NCBI GenBank assembly: GCA_964017155.1
Contig: OZ024858.1
Location: 25,389,187 to 25,453,186, forward strand
DNA: 64,000 nt
From: Oasisia sp. SBJ-2009
Lineage: Eukaryota; Annelida; Polychaeta; Sabellida; Siboglinidae
Reading direction: 5' to 3'
Of this stretch, positions 9,998 to 22,183 are shown piece after piece. Position 1 is the first letter of the stretch, and the number at the start of each line of letters is the position of its first letter. The notes under the pieces were generated by a model that was not told the DNA's origin, ran no database searches, and saw only the letters and a program-made list of their open reading frames with translations. The translations under genes and the position numbers were made by a program.

Positions 9998-11096
9998 ATC
10001 CCACAGCGATGCGGTCGAGATTACACTAAAGAAACTGTCATCTCTCGCCAGCATTCGGGTGCGCGGCACAGTAATGGCGGCAAACCGGAAGACGCGCCAC
10101 AACAATACGGTGACGTCACGACAATACGGCAGACGCGCCATTTACGTTCCTCGCGGCGTCAGATTTCAAGATGGCCACGCCGTTGATCTAAGCATACTGG
10201 AGGGGAGGGGGGCTCTTTCTTCCATCTTTTCCTTCTTTCTTTCAATGTTTTATTTGCGCTAGCCTATTTCGCAATAAGGTACACACACATGACAACAGTT
10301 GCATTATGGTGCAACCGCCTGTGCGACATTCGGGTATTTTTTCTGCAAGATGCAAGTCAATGTGCGTGGTGTATAACACCGATTAGATTCAACAAAGTCA
10401 GACTCTCTCCATTGATTGTTATACCAAATATATCAGGCCTGCTGCGTCCGCGCGTATTAAGACCACTACACTACCCGCGCCTGTCGTAATGAAGTGTCAA
10501 ATGTAGGAGCAATTGAGCTTGGTTTGCATTCTGCATAATTCTTGTCGGAAATGGAACAGAATATTCATATTTTTGTTCTGATTCACAGTATACTGTATAT
10601 GGTGCAGACCACTCTTCGATGAGTTGTCTCAATGTCTCAAGCAGCTTTCCACCTATGTCTAGGCAAATAGAAGTTTGGGCAGTATCTAATTTAACATTCG
10701 TATTGCTGAGCTTCACATTACTACACTCAACGACAGAAGTTCCGTTCATTGTGTTGGCAATCTACTCTCTGCAATCTGGAACTCTATAACGTGTTAGCGG
10801 CGACGCCACGAGGGTGTGTGCAGGCTGCGCAAAGATGTATCTGAAGCATCATATGCCATCCCAAGCGATAACAGACGTTCGTTCGCATACAGATTTACTC
10901 TGTAATGTAATACTCTGTGTAGGGTGTACAATTTGTGTAGCTAGCTCAACATCAACGATGATATGATGCGACCTTTGCCTGTTGGTTGCTTTGTGGTTTC
11001 GTTTTCATGTTGAACTTGCGAAATGTCTGTTCTTTGGTTTCAGGTCTTCCTATTAGATTCCGAAGTGTGAGGGACACAGCCACTCTGAGAATGCGA
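8877..11096 (+). repeat. Monomer 5 (class B), 2220 bp
   Basis: The second half is class B and equals monomer 3 at an offset of 4437. The first half carries AAAAGAGTACCC near 9228, as in monomers 7, 16, 20 and 28, and GTCGTAGTCG instead of GTCGTAGATG. The unit thus joins a different first half to a B second half, as expected at a duplication junction. Confidence 0.95.
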
Positions 11097-14000
11097 CGCG
11101 AGAGTAGTGGGGCACCCCTCGCAAGTCTAGTATATAATGTCGTAGATGTATGGGTAGTTTGGAACAACGTTTGTTTTCTCGTACGGTACTTCGCCATGAC
11201 TGTTATGTCTAGCTTTTGGCGTTACCTGTTTGTCGGCATAGCGCTCATGACATGGCCAAAAACCTGGACTGTTGGCATTGATCACTGTAGCATATGCTAT
11301 TGTTTCAATGGCAATGTCTGAAAATATGCAGCCGGTCTCCGTCACTACCTGATACAAATATGCGTGCCGAGAAATGTGTGACTGCAATAAATACTGGTCT
11401 CAAAATATCGAATGATTCCTACACTTGTTTCAGAAGGAAGACAAATCAAATGCGTACCCGTGGGTTAAAATTTTGCAGCAAAGACGTATAGGCACTTGTG
11501 TAGGTTGCCTTTTCATGCTGATTCCTAAGTATGCTGTTTCAGGTCGAGATTAATGTGTTGTGTTTGGTGTCATGACGAGCAAACGGTCATCACTGAACCG
11601 TATTGAGTGGGTGTATGTGTGCACGCGACAATGTGTGTGACATTCTCCTTGCGAATGGGGCTTATGCATATAAATGTTAAGATACTTTCCGCGGTGCGAT
11701 CTCGGCCTCTTCGTTTCATTTACATTATTTTGCATCATATTTTGACATTACTTATTTTGAAATACATCATATAGCGTGAAAAAATAGCTCGATCAATCGT
11801 CTAAGTAAAACGTTTCGATTGTAAGAACTGTAATATTAAAACTAATGTCCATTCGCACTTGCTATGATACATATGTCGATGTCAAGCTATCGTTCATTTG
11901 ATTCTCCCAGTGATCGGCCTACATTATCATCTACCTCAACACGTTATATAAATAAATAACTTGATAAAAATAAAGCTTCACCCACTGTCGAATGACTGTT
12001 CTGCGTCGCCAGTCTTCATATCATCGGGCCTGGTCGGTCAGTAATGCTGCCCGAAGTCTTCGGCCATGTGTCGCTGTATCTTCACCGGGCGCAGATACCT
12101 GATAAAAAACAATAAAAGAGCGTTACAATGTGCACGGTGTCTAACAACATTGAAACGAGCATGCTCAATTCTTACATATGCCCACATTCCTTCACCCCAC
12201 TGGCGACAAAGGCGCAAATCCCACAGCGATGCGATCGAGATTACACTAATGAAACTGGCATCTCTCGCCAGCATTCGGGTGCGCGGAACAGTAATGGCGA
12301 CAAACCGGAAGACGCGCCACAACAATACGGTGACGTCACGACAATACGGCAGACGCGCCATTTACGTTCCTCGCGGCGTCAGATTTCAAGATGGCCACGC
12401 CGTTGATCTAAGCATTCTGGAGGGGGGGACTCTTGCTTCCATCTTTTCCTTCTTTCTTTCAATGTTTTATTTGCGCTAGCCTATTTCGCAATAAGGTACA
12501 CACACAGGACTACAGTTGCATTATGGTACAACGGCCTGTGCGACATTCGGGTACTTTTTCTGCAAGATGCAAGTCAATGTGCGTGGTGTATAACACCGAT
12601 TAGATTCAACAAAGTCAGACTCTCTCCATTGATTGTTATACCAAATATATCAGGCCTGCTGCGTCCGCGCGTATTAAGACCACTACACTACCCGCGCCTG
12701 TCGTAATGAAGTGTCAAATGTAGGAGCAATTGACCTTGGTTTGCTTTCTGCATAATTCTTGTCGGAAATGGAACAGAATATTCATATTTTTGTTCTCATT
12801 CACAGTATACTGTATATGGTGCAGACCACTCTTCGATGAGTTGTCTCAATGTCTCAAGCAGCTTTCCACCTATGTCTAGGCAAATAGAAGTTTGGGCAGT
12901 ATCTAATTTAACATTCGTATTGCTGAGCTTCACATTACTACACTCAACGACAGAAGTTCCGTTCATTGTGTTGGCAATCTACTCTCTGCAATCTGGAACT
13001 CTAAAACGTGTTAGCGGCGACGCCACGAGGGTGTGTGCAGACTGCGCAAAGATGTATCTGAAGCATCATATGCCATCCCAAGCGATAACAGACGTTCGTT
13101 CGCATACAGATTTACTCTGTAATGTAATACTCTGTGTAGGGTGTACAATTTGTGTAGCTAGCTCAACATCAACGATGATATGATGCGACCTTTGCCTGTT
13201 GGTTGCTTTGTGGTTTCGTTTTCATGTTGAACTTGCGAAATGTCTGTTCTTTGGTTTCAGGTCTTCCTATTAGATTCCGAAGTGTGAGGGACACAGCCAC
13301 TCTGAGAATGCGACGCGAGAGTAGTGGGGCACCCCTCGCAAGTCTAGTATATAATGTCGTAGTCGTATGGGTAGTTTGGAACAACGTTTGTTTTCTCGTA
13401 TGGTACTTCGCCATGACTGTTATGTCTAGCTTTTGGCGTTACCTGTTTGTCGGCATAGCGCTCATGACATGGCAAAAAACCTGGACTGTTGGCATTGATC
13501 ACTGTAGCATATGCTATTGTTTCAATGGCAATGTCTGAAAATATGCAGCCGGTCTCCGTCACTACCTGATACAAATATGCGTGCCGAGAAATGTGTGACT
13601 GCAATAAATACTGGTCTCAAAATATCGAATGATTCCTACACTTGTTTCAGAAGGAAGACAAATCAAAAGAGTACCCGTGGGTTACAATTTTGCAGCAAAG
13701 ACGTATAGGCACTTGTGTAGGTTGCCTTGTCATGCTGATTCATAAGTATGCTGTTTCAGGTCGAGATTAATGCGTTGTGTTTGGTGTCATGACGAGCAAA
13801 CGGTCATCTACTGAACCGTATTGAGTGGGTGTATGTGTGCACGCGACAATGTGTGTGACATTCTCCTTGCGAATGGGGCTTATGCATATAAATGTTAAGA
13901 TACTTTCCGCGGTGCGATCTCGGCCTCTTCGTTTCATTTACATTATTTTGCATCATATTTTGACATTACCTATTTTGAAATACATCATATAGCGTGAAAA

Positions 14001-14434
14001 AATAGCTAATCAATCGTCTAAGTAAAACGTTTCGATTGTAAAAACTGTAATATTAAAACTAATGTCCATTCGCACTTGCTATGATACATATGTCGATGTC
14101 AAGCTATCGTTCATTTGATTCTCCCAGTGATCGGCCTACATTATCATCTACCTCAACACGTTATATAAATAAAATAACTTGATAAAAACAAAGCTTCACC
14201 CACTGTCGAATGACTGTTCTGCGTCGCCAGTCTTCATATCATCGGGCCTGGTCGGTCAGTAATGCTGCCAGAAGTCGTCGGCCATGTGTCGCTGTATCTT
14301 CACCGGGCGCAGACACCTGATAAAAACAATAAAAGAGCGTTACAATGTGCACGGTGTCTAACAACATTGAAACGAGCATGCTCAATTCTTACATATGCCC
14401 ACATTCCTTCACCCCACTGGCGACAAAGGCGCAA
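9249..14434 (+). repeat. Duplicated block, right copy (partner 4812-9997)
   Basis: This is the second copy of the two-unit block. It ends inside monomer 7, where sequence changes to class A (GCAACTCCC from 14431). Confidence 0.9.
11097..13313 (+). repeat. Monomer 6 (class C), 2217 bp, duplicate of monomer 4
   Basis: It carries both private marks of monomer 4 at exactly +4437: the C at 11184 and the extra A near 12104. No other monomer has either. This is the clearest evidence for a recent two-unit duplication. Confidence 0.95.
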
Positions 14435-15534
14435 CTCCCACAGCGATGCGGTCGAGATTACACTAAAGAAACTGGCATCTCTCGCCAGCATTCGGGTGCG
14501 CGGCACAGTAATGGCGGCAAACCGGAAGACGCGCCACAACAATACGGTGACGTCACGACAATACGGCAGACGCGCCATTGACGTTCCTCGCGGCGTCAGA
14601 TTTCAAGATGGCCGCGCCGTTGATCTAAGCATACTGGAGGGGGGGGGAGGACTCTTTCTTCCATCTTTTCCTTCTTTCTTACAATGTTTTATTTGCGCTA
14701 GCCTATTTCGCAATAAGGTACACACACAGGACTACAGTTGCATTATGGTACAACCGCCTGTGGAACATTCGGGTACTTTTTCTGCAAGATGCAAGTCAAT
14801 GTGCGTGGTGTATAACACCGATTAGATTCAACAAAGTCAGACTCTCTCCATTGATTGTTATACCAAATATATCAGGCCTGCTGCGTCCGCGCGTATTAAG
14901 ACCACTACACTACCCGCGCCTGTCGTAATGAAGTGTCAAATGTAGGAGCAATTGAGCTTGGTTTGCATTCTGCATAATTCTTTTCGGAAATGGAACAGAA
15001 TATTCATATTTTTGTTCTCATTCACAGTATACTGTATATGGTGCAGACCACTCTTCGATGAGTTGTCTCAATGTCTCAAGCAGCTTTCCACCTATGTCTA
15101 GGCAAATAGAAGTTTGGGCAGTATCTAATTTAAATTCGTATTGCTGAGCTTCACATTACTACACTCAACGACAGAAGTTCCGTTCATTGTGTTGGCAATC
15201 TACTCTCTGCAATCTGGAACTCTAAAACGTGTTAGCGGCGACGCCACGAGGGTGTGTGCAGGCTGCGCAAAGATGTATCCGAAGCATCATATGCCATCCC
15301 AAGCGATAAAAGACGTTCGTTCGCATACAGATTTACTCTGTAATGTAATACTCTGTGTAGGGTGTACAATTTGTGTAGCTAGCTCAACATCAACGATGAT
15401 ATGATGCGACCTTTGCCTGTTGGTTGCTTTGTGGTTTCCTTTTCATGTTGAACTTGCGAAATGTCTGCTCTTTGGTTTCGGGTCTTCTTATTAGATTCCG
15501 AAGTGTGAGGGACACAGCCACTCTGAGAATGCGA
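13314..15534 (+). repeat. Monomer 7 (class A), 2221 bp
   Basis: The first half equals monomer 5 (AAAAGAGTACCC near 13665) and the second half equals monomer 1 (GCAACTCCC, CATTGACGTT and the one-base deletion near 15131). Its G-run is 9 long against 7 in monomer 1, which accounts for the two-base difference in length. The switch between the two parents lies between about 13924 and 14434. Confidence 0.95.
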
Positions 15535-17899
15535 CCCGAGAGTAGTGGGGCAGCCCTCGCAAGTCTAGTACATAATGTCGTAGTCGTATGGGTAGTTTGG
15601 AACAACGTTTGTTTTCTCGTATGGTACTTCGCCATGACTGTTATGTCTAGCTTTTGGCGTTACTTGTTTGTCGGCATAGCGCTCATGACATGGCCAAAAA
15701 CCTGGACTGTTGGCATTGATCACTGTAGCATATGCTATTGTTTCAATGGCAATGTCTGAAAATATGCAGCCGGTCTCCGTCACTACCTGATACAAATATG
15801 CGTGCCGAGAAATGTGTGACTGCAATAAATACTGCTCTCAAAATATCGAATGATTCCTACACTTGTTTCAGACGGAAGACAAATCAAATGCGTACCCGTG
15901 GGTTACAATTTTGCAGCAAAGACGTATAGGCACTTGTGTAGGTTGCCTTGTCATGCTGATTCATAAGTATGCTGTTTCAGGTCGAGATTAATGCGTTGTG
16001 TTTGGTGTCATGACGAGCAAACGGTCATCTACTGAACCGTATTGAGTGGGTGTATGTGTGCACGCGACAATGTGTGTGACATTCTCCTTGCGAATGGGGC
16101 TTATGCATATAAATGTTTAGATACTTTCCGCGGTGCGATCTCGGCCTCTTCGTTTCATTTACATTATTTTGCATCATATTTTGACATTACCTATTTTGAA
16201 ATACATCATATAGCGTGAAAAAATAGCTAATCAATCGTCTAAGTAAAACGTTTCGATTGTAAAAACTGTAATATTAAAACTAATGTCCATTCGCACTTGC
16301 TATGATACATATGTCGATGTCAAGCTATCGTTCATTTGATTCTCCCAGTGATCGGCCTACATTATCATCTACCTCAACACGTTATATAAATAAAATAACT
16401 TGATAAAAACAAAGCTTCACCCACTGTCGAATGACTGTTCTGCGTCGCCAGTCTTCATATCATCGGGCCTGGTCGGTCAGTAATGCTGCCAGAAGTCGTC
16501 GGCCATGTGTCGCTGTATCTTCACCGGGCGCAGACACCTGATAAAAACAATAAAAGAGCGTTACAATGTGCACGGTGTCTAACAACATTGAAACGAGCAT
16601 GCTCAATTCTTACATATGCCCACATTCCTTCACCCCACTGGCGACAAAGGCGCAAATCCCACAGCGATGCGGTCGAGATTACACTAAAGAAACTGTCATC
16701 TCTCGCCAGCATTCGGGTGCGCGGCACAGTAATGGCGGCAAACCGGAAGACGCGCCACAACAATACGGTGACGTCACGACAATACGGCAGACGCGCCATT
16801 TACGTTCCTCGCGGCGTCAGATTTCAAGATGGCCACGCCGTTGATCTAAGCATACTGGAGGGGAGGGGGGCTCTTTCTTCCATCTTTTCCTTCTTTCTTT
16901 CAATGTTTTATTTGCGCTAGCCTATTTCGCAATAAGGTACACACACATGACAACAGTTGCATTATGGTGCAACCGCCTGTGCGACATTCGGGTATTTTTT
17001 CTGCAAGATGCAAGTCAATGTGCGTGGTGTATAACACCGATTAGATTCAACAAAGTCAGACTCTCTCCATTGATTGTTATACCAAATATATCAGGCCTGC
17101 TGCGTCCGCGCGTATTAAGACCACTACACTACCCGCGCCTGTCGTAATGAAGTGTCAAATGTAGGAGCAATTGAGCTTGGTTTGCATTCTGCATAATTCT
17201 TGTCGGAAATGGAACAGAATATTCATATTTTTGTTCTGATTCACAGTATACTGTATATGGTGCAGACCACTCTTCGATGAGTTGTCTCAATGTCTCAAGC
17301 AGCTTTCCACCTATGTCTAGGCAAATAGAAGTTTGGGCAGTATCTAATTTAACATTCGTATTGCTGAGCTTCACATTACTACACTCAACGACAGAAGTTC
17401 CGTTCATTGTGTTGGCAATCTACTCTCTGCAATCTGGAACTCTATAACGTGTTAGCGGCGACGCCACGAGGGTGTGTGCAGGCTGCGCAAAGATGTATCT
17501 GAAGCATCATATGCCATCCCAAGCGATAACAGACGTTCGTTCGCATACAGATTTACTCTGTAATGTAATACTCTGTGTAGGGTGTACAATTTGTGTAGCT
17601 AGCTCAACATCAACGATGATATGATGCGACCTTTGCCTGTTGGTTGCTTTGTGGTTTCGTTTTCATGTTGAACTTGCGAAATGTCTGTTCTTTGGTTTCA
17701 GGTCTTCCTATTAGATTCCGAAGTGTGAGGGACACAGCCACTCTGAGAATGCGACGCGAGAGTAGTGGGGCACCCCTCGCAAGTCTAGTATATAATGTCG
17801 TAGATGTATGGGTAGTTTGGAACAACGTTTGTTTTCTCGTATGGTACTTCGCCATGACTGTTATGTCTAGCTTTTGGCGTTACCTGTTTGTCGGCATAG
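13924..17899 (+). repeat. Duplicated block, right copy (partner 611-4584)
   Basis: It carries the second half of monomer 7, all of monomer 8 and the first bases of monomer 9. The partner lies six monomers upstream, so an exchange or insertion spanning six units is the simplest account, either before or after the 4437-bp duplication that sits between them. Confidence 0.85.
15535..17754 (+). repeat. Monomer 8 (class B), 2220 bp, duplicate of monomer 2
   Basis: It matches monomer 2 at +13315, including GACCCGAG at the start and TCAGACGG near 15871. One difference noticed is TTTAG at 16116-16120 against TTAAG in monomer 2. It is the last monomer with CTAATCAATCG; from monomer 9 onward the array has CTCGATCAATCG. 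Confidence 0.95.
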
Positions 17900-19969
17900 T
17901 GCTCGTGACATGGCCAAAAACCTGGACTGTTGGCATTGATCACTGTAGCATATGCTATTGTTTCAATGGCAATGTCTCAAAATATGCAGCCGATCTCCGT
18001 CACTACCTGATACAAATATGCGTGCCGAGAAATGTGTGACTGCAATAAATACTGGTCTCAAAATATCGAATGATTCCTACACTTGTTTCAGAAGGAAGAC
18101 AAATCAAATGCCTACCCGTGGGTTACAATTTTGCAGGAAAGACGTATAGGCACTTGTGTAGGTTGCCTTTTCATGCTGATTCCTAAGTATGCTGTTTCAG
18201 GTCGAGAGTAATGCGTTGTGTTTGGTGTCATGACGAGCAAACGGTCATCTACTGAACCGTATTGAGTGGGTGTATGTGTGCACGCGACAATGTGTGTGAC
18301 ATTCCCCTTGCGAATGGGGCTTATGCATATAAATGTTAAGATACTTTCCGCGGTGCGATCTCGGCCTCTTCGTTTCATTTACATTATTTTGCATCATATT
18401 TTGACATTACTTATTTTGAAATACATCACATAGCGTGAAAAAATTGCTCGATCAATCGTCTAAGTAAAACGTTTCGATTGTAAGAACTGTAATATTAAAA
18501 CTAATGTCCATTCGCACTTGCTATGATACATATGTCGATGTCAAGCTATCGTTCATTTGATTCTCCCAGTGATCGGCCTACATTATCATCTACCTCAACA
18601 CGTTATATAAATAAATAACTTGATAAAAATAAAGCTTCACCCACTGTCGAATGACTGTTCTGCGTCGCCAGTCTTCATATCATCGGGCCTGGTCGGTCAG
18701 TAATGCTGCCCGAAGTCTTCGGCCATGTGTCGCTGTATCTTCACCGGGCGCAGATACCTGATAAAAACAATAAAAGAGCGTTACAATGTGCACGGTGTCT
18801 AACAACATTGAAACGAGCATGCTCAATTCTTACATATGCCCACATTCCTTCACCCCACTGGCGACAAAGGCGCAAATCCCACAGCGATGCGATCGAGATT
18901 ACACTAATGAAACTGGCATCTCTCGCCAGCATTCGGGTGCGCGGAACAGTAATGGCGACAAACCGGAAGACGCGCCACAACAATACGGTGACGTCACGAC
19001 AATACGGCAGACGCGCCATTTACGTTCCTCGCGGCGTCAGATTTCAAGATGGCCACGCCGTTGATCTAAGCATTCTGGAGGGGGGGACTCTTGCTTCCAT
19101 CTTTTCCTTCTTTCTTTCAATGTTTTATTTGCGCTAGCCTATTTCGCAATAAGGTACACACAGGACTACAGTTGCATTATGGTACAACGGCCTGTGCGAC
19201 ATTCGGGTACTTTTTCTGCAAGATGCAAGTCAATGTGCGTGGTGTATAACACCGATTAGATTCAACAAAGTCAGACTCTCTCCATTGATTGTTATACCAA
19301 ATATATCAGGCCTGCTGCGTCCGCGCGTATTAAGACCACTACACTACCCGCGCCTGTCGTAATGAAGTGTCAAATGTAGGAGCAATTGAGCTTGGTTTGC
19401 ATTCTGCATAATTCTTGTCGGAAATGGAACAGAATATTCATATTTTTGTTCTGATTCACAGTATACTGTATATGGTGCAGACCACTCTTCGATGAGTTGT
19501 CTCAATGTCTCAAGCAGCTTTCCACCTATGTCTAGGCAAATAGAAGTTTGGGCAGTATCTAATTTAACATTCGTATTGCTGAGCTTCACATTACTACACT
19601 CAACGACAGAAGTTCCGTTCATTGTGTTGGCAATCTACTCTCTGCAATCTGGAACTCTATAACGTGTTAGCGGCGACGCCACGAGGGTGTGTGCAGGCTG
19701 CGCAAAGATGTATCTGAAGCATCATATGCCATCCCAAGCGATAACAGACGTTCGTTCGCATACAGATTTACTCTGTAATGTAATACTCTGTGTAGGGTGT
19801 ACAATTTGTGTAGCTAGCTCAACATCAACGATGATATGATGCGACCTTTGCCTGTTGGTTGCTTTGTGGTTTCGTTTTCATGTTGAACTTGCGAAATGTC
19901 TGTTCTTTGGTTTCAGGTCTTCCTATTAGATTCCGAAGTGTGAGGGACACAGCCACTCTGAGAATGCGA
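17755..19969 (+). repeat. Monomer 9 (mosaic B/D), 2215 bp
   Basis: The first part resembles monomer 3 but has private changes: ATAGTGCTCGTG near 17896, TGTCTCAAAATATG near 17974 which removes a TGA, GCAGGAAAG near 18134, and AAATTGCTCG near 18441. The middle is class D (CCCGAAGTCTTCGG, ACTAATGAAACTGG, G7 then ACTCTTGC). The end returns to class B (TGATTCACAG). The AC run near 19153 is one repeat (2 bp) shorter than usual, as in monomer 10. Confidence 0.93.
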
Positions 19970-22183
19970 CGCGAGAGTAGTGGGGCACCCCTCGCAAGTC
20001 TAGTATATAATGTCGTAGATGTATGGGTAGTTTGGAACAACGTTTGTTTTCTCGTATGGTACTTCGCCATGACTGTTATGTCTAGCTTTTGGCGTTACCT
20101 GTTTGTCGGCATAGCGCTCATGACATGGCCAAAAACCTGGACAGTTGGCATTGATCACTGTAGCATATGCTATTGTTTCAATGGCAATGTCTGAAAATAT
20201 GCAGCCGGTCTCCGTCACTACCTGATACAAATATGCGTGCCGAGAAATGTGTGACTGCAATAAATACTGGTCTCAAAATATCGAATGATTCCTACACTTG
20301 TTTCAGAAGGAAGACAAATCAAATGCGTACCCGTGGGTTAAAATTTTGCAGCAAAGACGTATAGGCACTTGTGTAGGTTGCCTTTTCATGCTGATTCCTA
20401 AGTATGCTGTTTCAGGTCGAGATTAATGTGTTGTGTTTGGTGTCATGACGAGCAAACGGTCATCACTGAACCGTATTGAGTGGGTGTATGTGTGCACGCG
20501 ACAATGTGTGTGACATTCTCCTTGCGAATGGGGCTTATGCATATAAATGTTAAGATACTTTCCGCGGTGCGATCTCGGCCTCTTCGTTTCATTTACATTA
20601 TTTTGCATCATATTTTGACATTACTTATTTTGAAATACATCATATAGCGTGAAAAAATAGCTCGATCAATCGTCTAAGTAAAACGTTTCGATTGTAAGAA
20701 CTGTAATATTAAAACTAATGTCCATTCGCACTTGCTATGATACATATGTCGATGTCAAGCTATCGTTCATTTGATTCTCCCAGTGATCGGCCTACATTAT
20801 CATCTACCTCAACACGTTATATAAATAAATAACTTGATAAAAATAAAGCTTCACCCACTGTCGAATGACTGTTCTGCGTCGCCAGTCTTCATATCATCGG
20901 GCCTGGTCGGTCAGTAATGCTGCCCGAAGTCTTCGGCCATGTGTCGCTGTATCTTCACCGGGCGCAGATACCTGATAAAAACAATAAAAGAGCGTTACAA
21001 TGTGCACGGTGTCTAACAACATTGAAACGAGCATGCTCAATTCTTACATATGCCCACATTCCTTCACCCCACTGGCGACAAAGGCGCAAATCCCACAGCG
21101 ATGCGATCGAGATTACACTAATGAAACTGGCATCTCTCGCCAGCATTCGGGTGCGCGGAACAGTAATGGCGACAAACCGGAAGACGCGCCACAACAATAC
21201 GGTGACGTCACGACAATACGGCAGACGCGCCATTTACGTTCCTCGCGGCGTCAGATTTCAAGATGGCCACGCCGTTGATCTAAGCATTCTGGAGGGGGGG
21301 ACTCTTGCTTCCATCTTTTCCTTCTTTCTTTCAATGTTTTATTTGCGCTAGCCTATTTCGCAATAAGGTACACACAGGACTACAGTTGCATTATGGTACA
21401 ACGGCCTGTGCGACATTCGGGTACTTTTTCTGCAAGATGCAAGTCAATGTGCGTGGTGTATAACACCGATTAGATTCAACAAAGTCAGACTCTCTCCATT
21501 GATTGTTATACCAAATATATCAGGCCTGCTGCGTCCGCGCGTATTAAGACCACTACACTACCCGCGCCTGTCGTAATGAAGTGTCAAATGTAGGAGCAAT
21601 TGAGCTTGGTTTGCATTCTGCATAATTCTTGTCGGAAATGGAACAGAATATTCATATTTTTGTTCTGATTCACAGTATACTGTATATGGTGCAGACCACT
21701 CTTCGATGAGTTGTCTCAATGTCTCAAGCAGCTTTCCACCTATGTCTAGGCAAATAGAAGTTTGGGCAGTATCTAATTTAACATTCGTATTGCTGAGCTT
21801 CACATTACTACACTCAACGACAGAAGTTCCGTTCATTGTGTTGGCAATCTACTCTCTGCAATCTGGAACTCTATAACGTGTTAGCGGCGACGCCACGAGG
21901 GTGTGTGCAGGCTGCGCAAAGATGTATCTGAAGCATCATATGCCATCCCAAGCGATAACAGACGTTCGTTCGCATACAGATTTACTCTGTAATGTAATAC
22001 TCTGTGTAGGGTGTACAATTTGTGTAGCTAGCTCAACATCAACGATGATATGATGCGACCTTTGCCTGTTGGTTGCTTTGTGGTTTCGTTTTCATGTTGA
22101 ACTTGCGAAATGTCTGTTCTTTGGTTTCAGGTCTTCCTATTAGATTCCGAAGTGTGAGGGACACAGCCACTCTGAGAATGCGA
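19970..22183 (+). repeat. Monomer 10 (mosaic B/D), 2214 bp, shortest unit
   Basis: It shares the short AC run, the class D promoter module and the class B tail with monomer 9. It carries GGACAGTTGG near 20140, shared only with monomer 11. It also has the one-base loss in TCATCACTGAACC near 20460, shared with monomers 4, 6 and 11. Confidence 0.94.
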
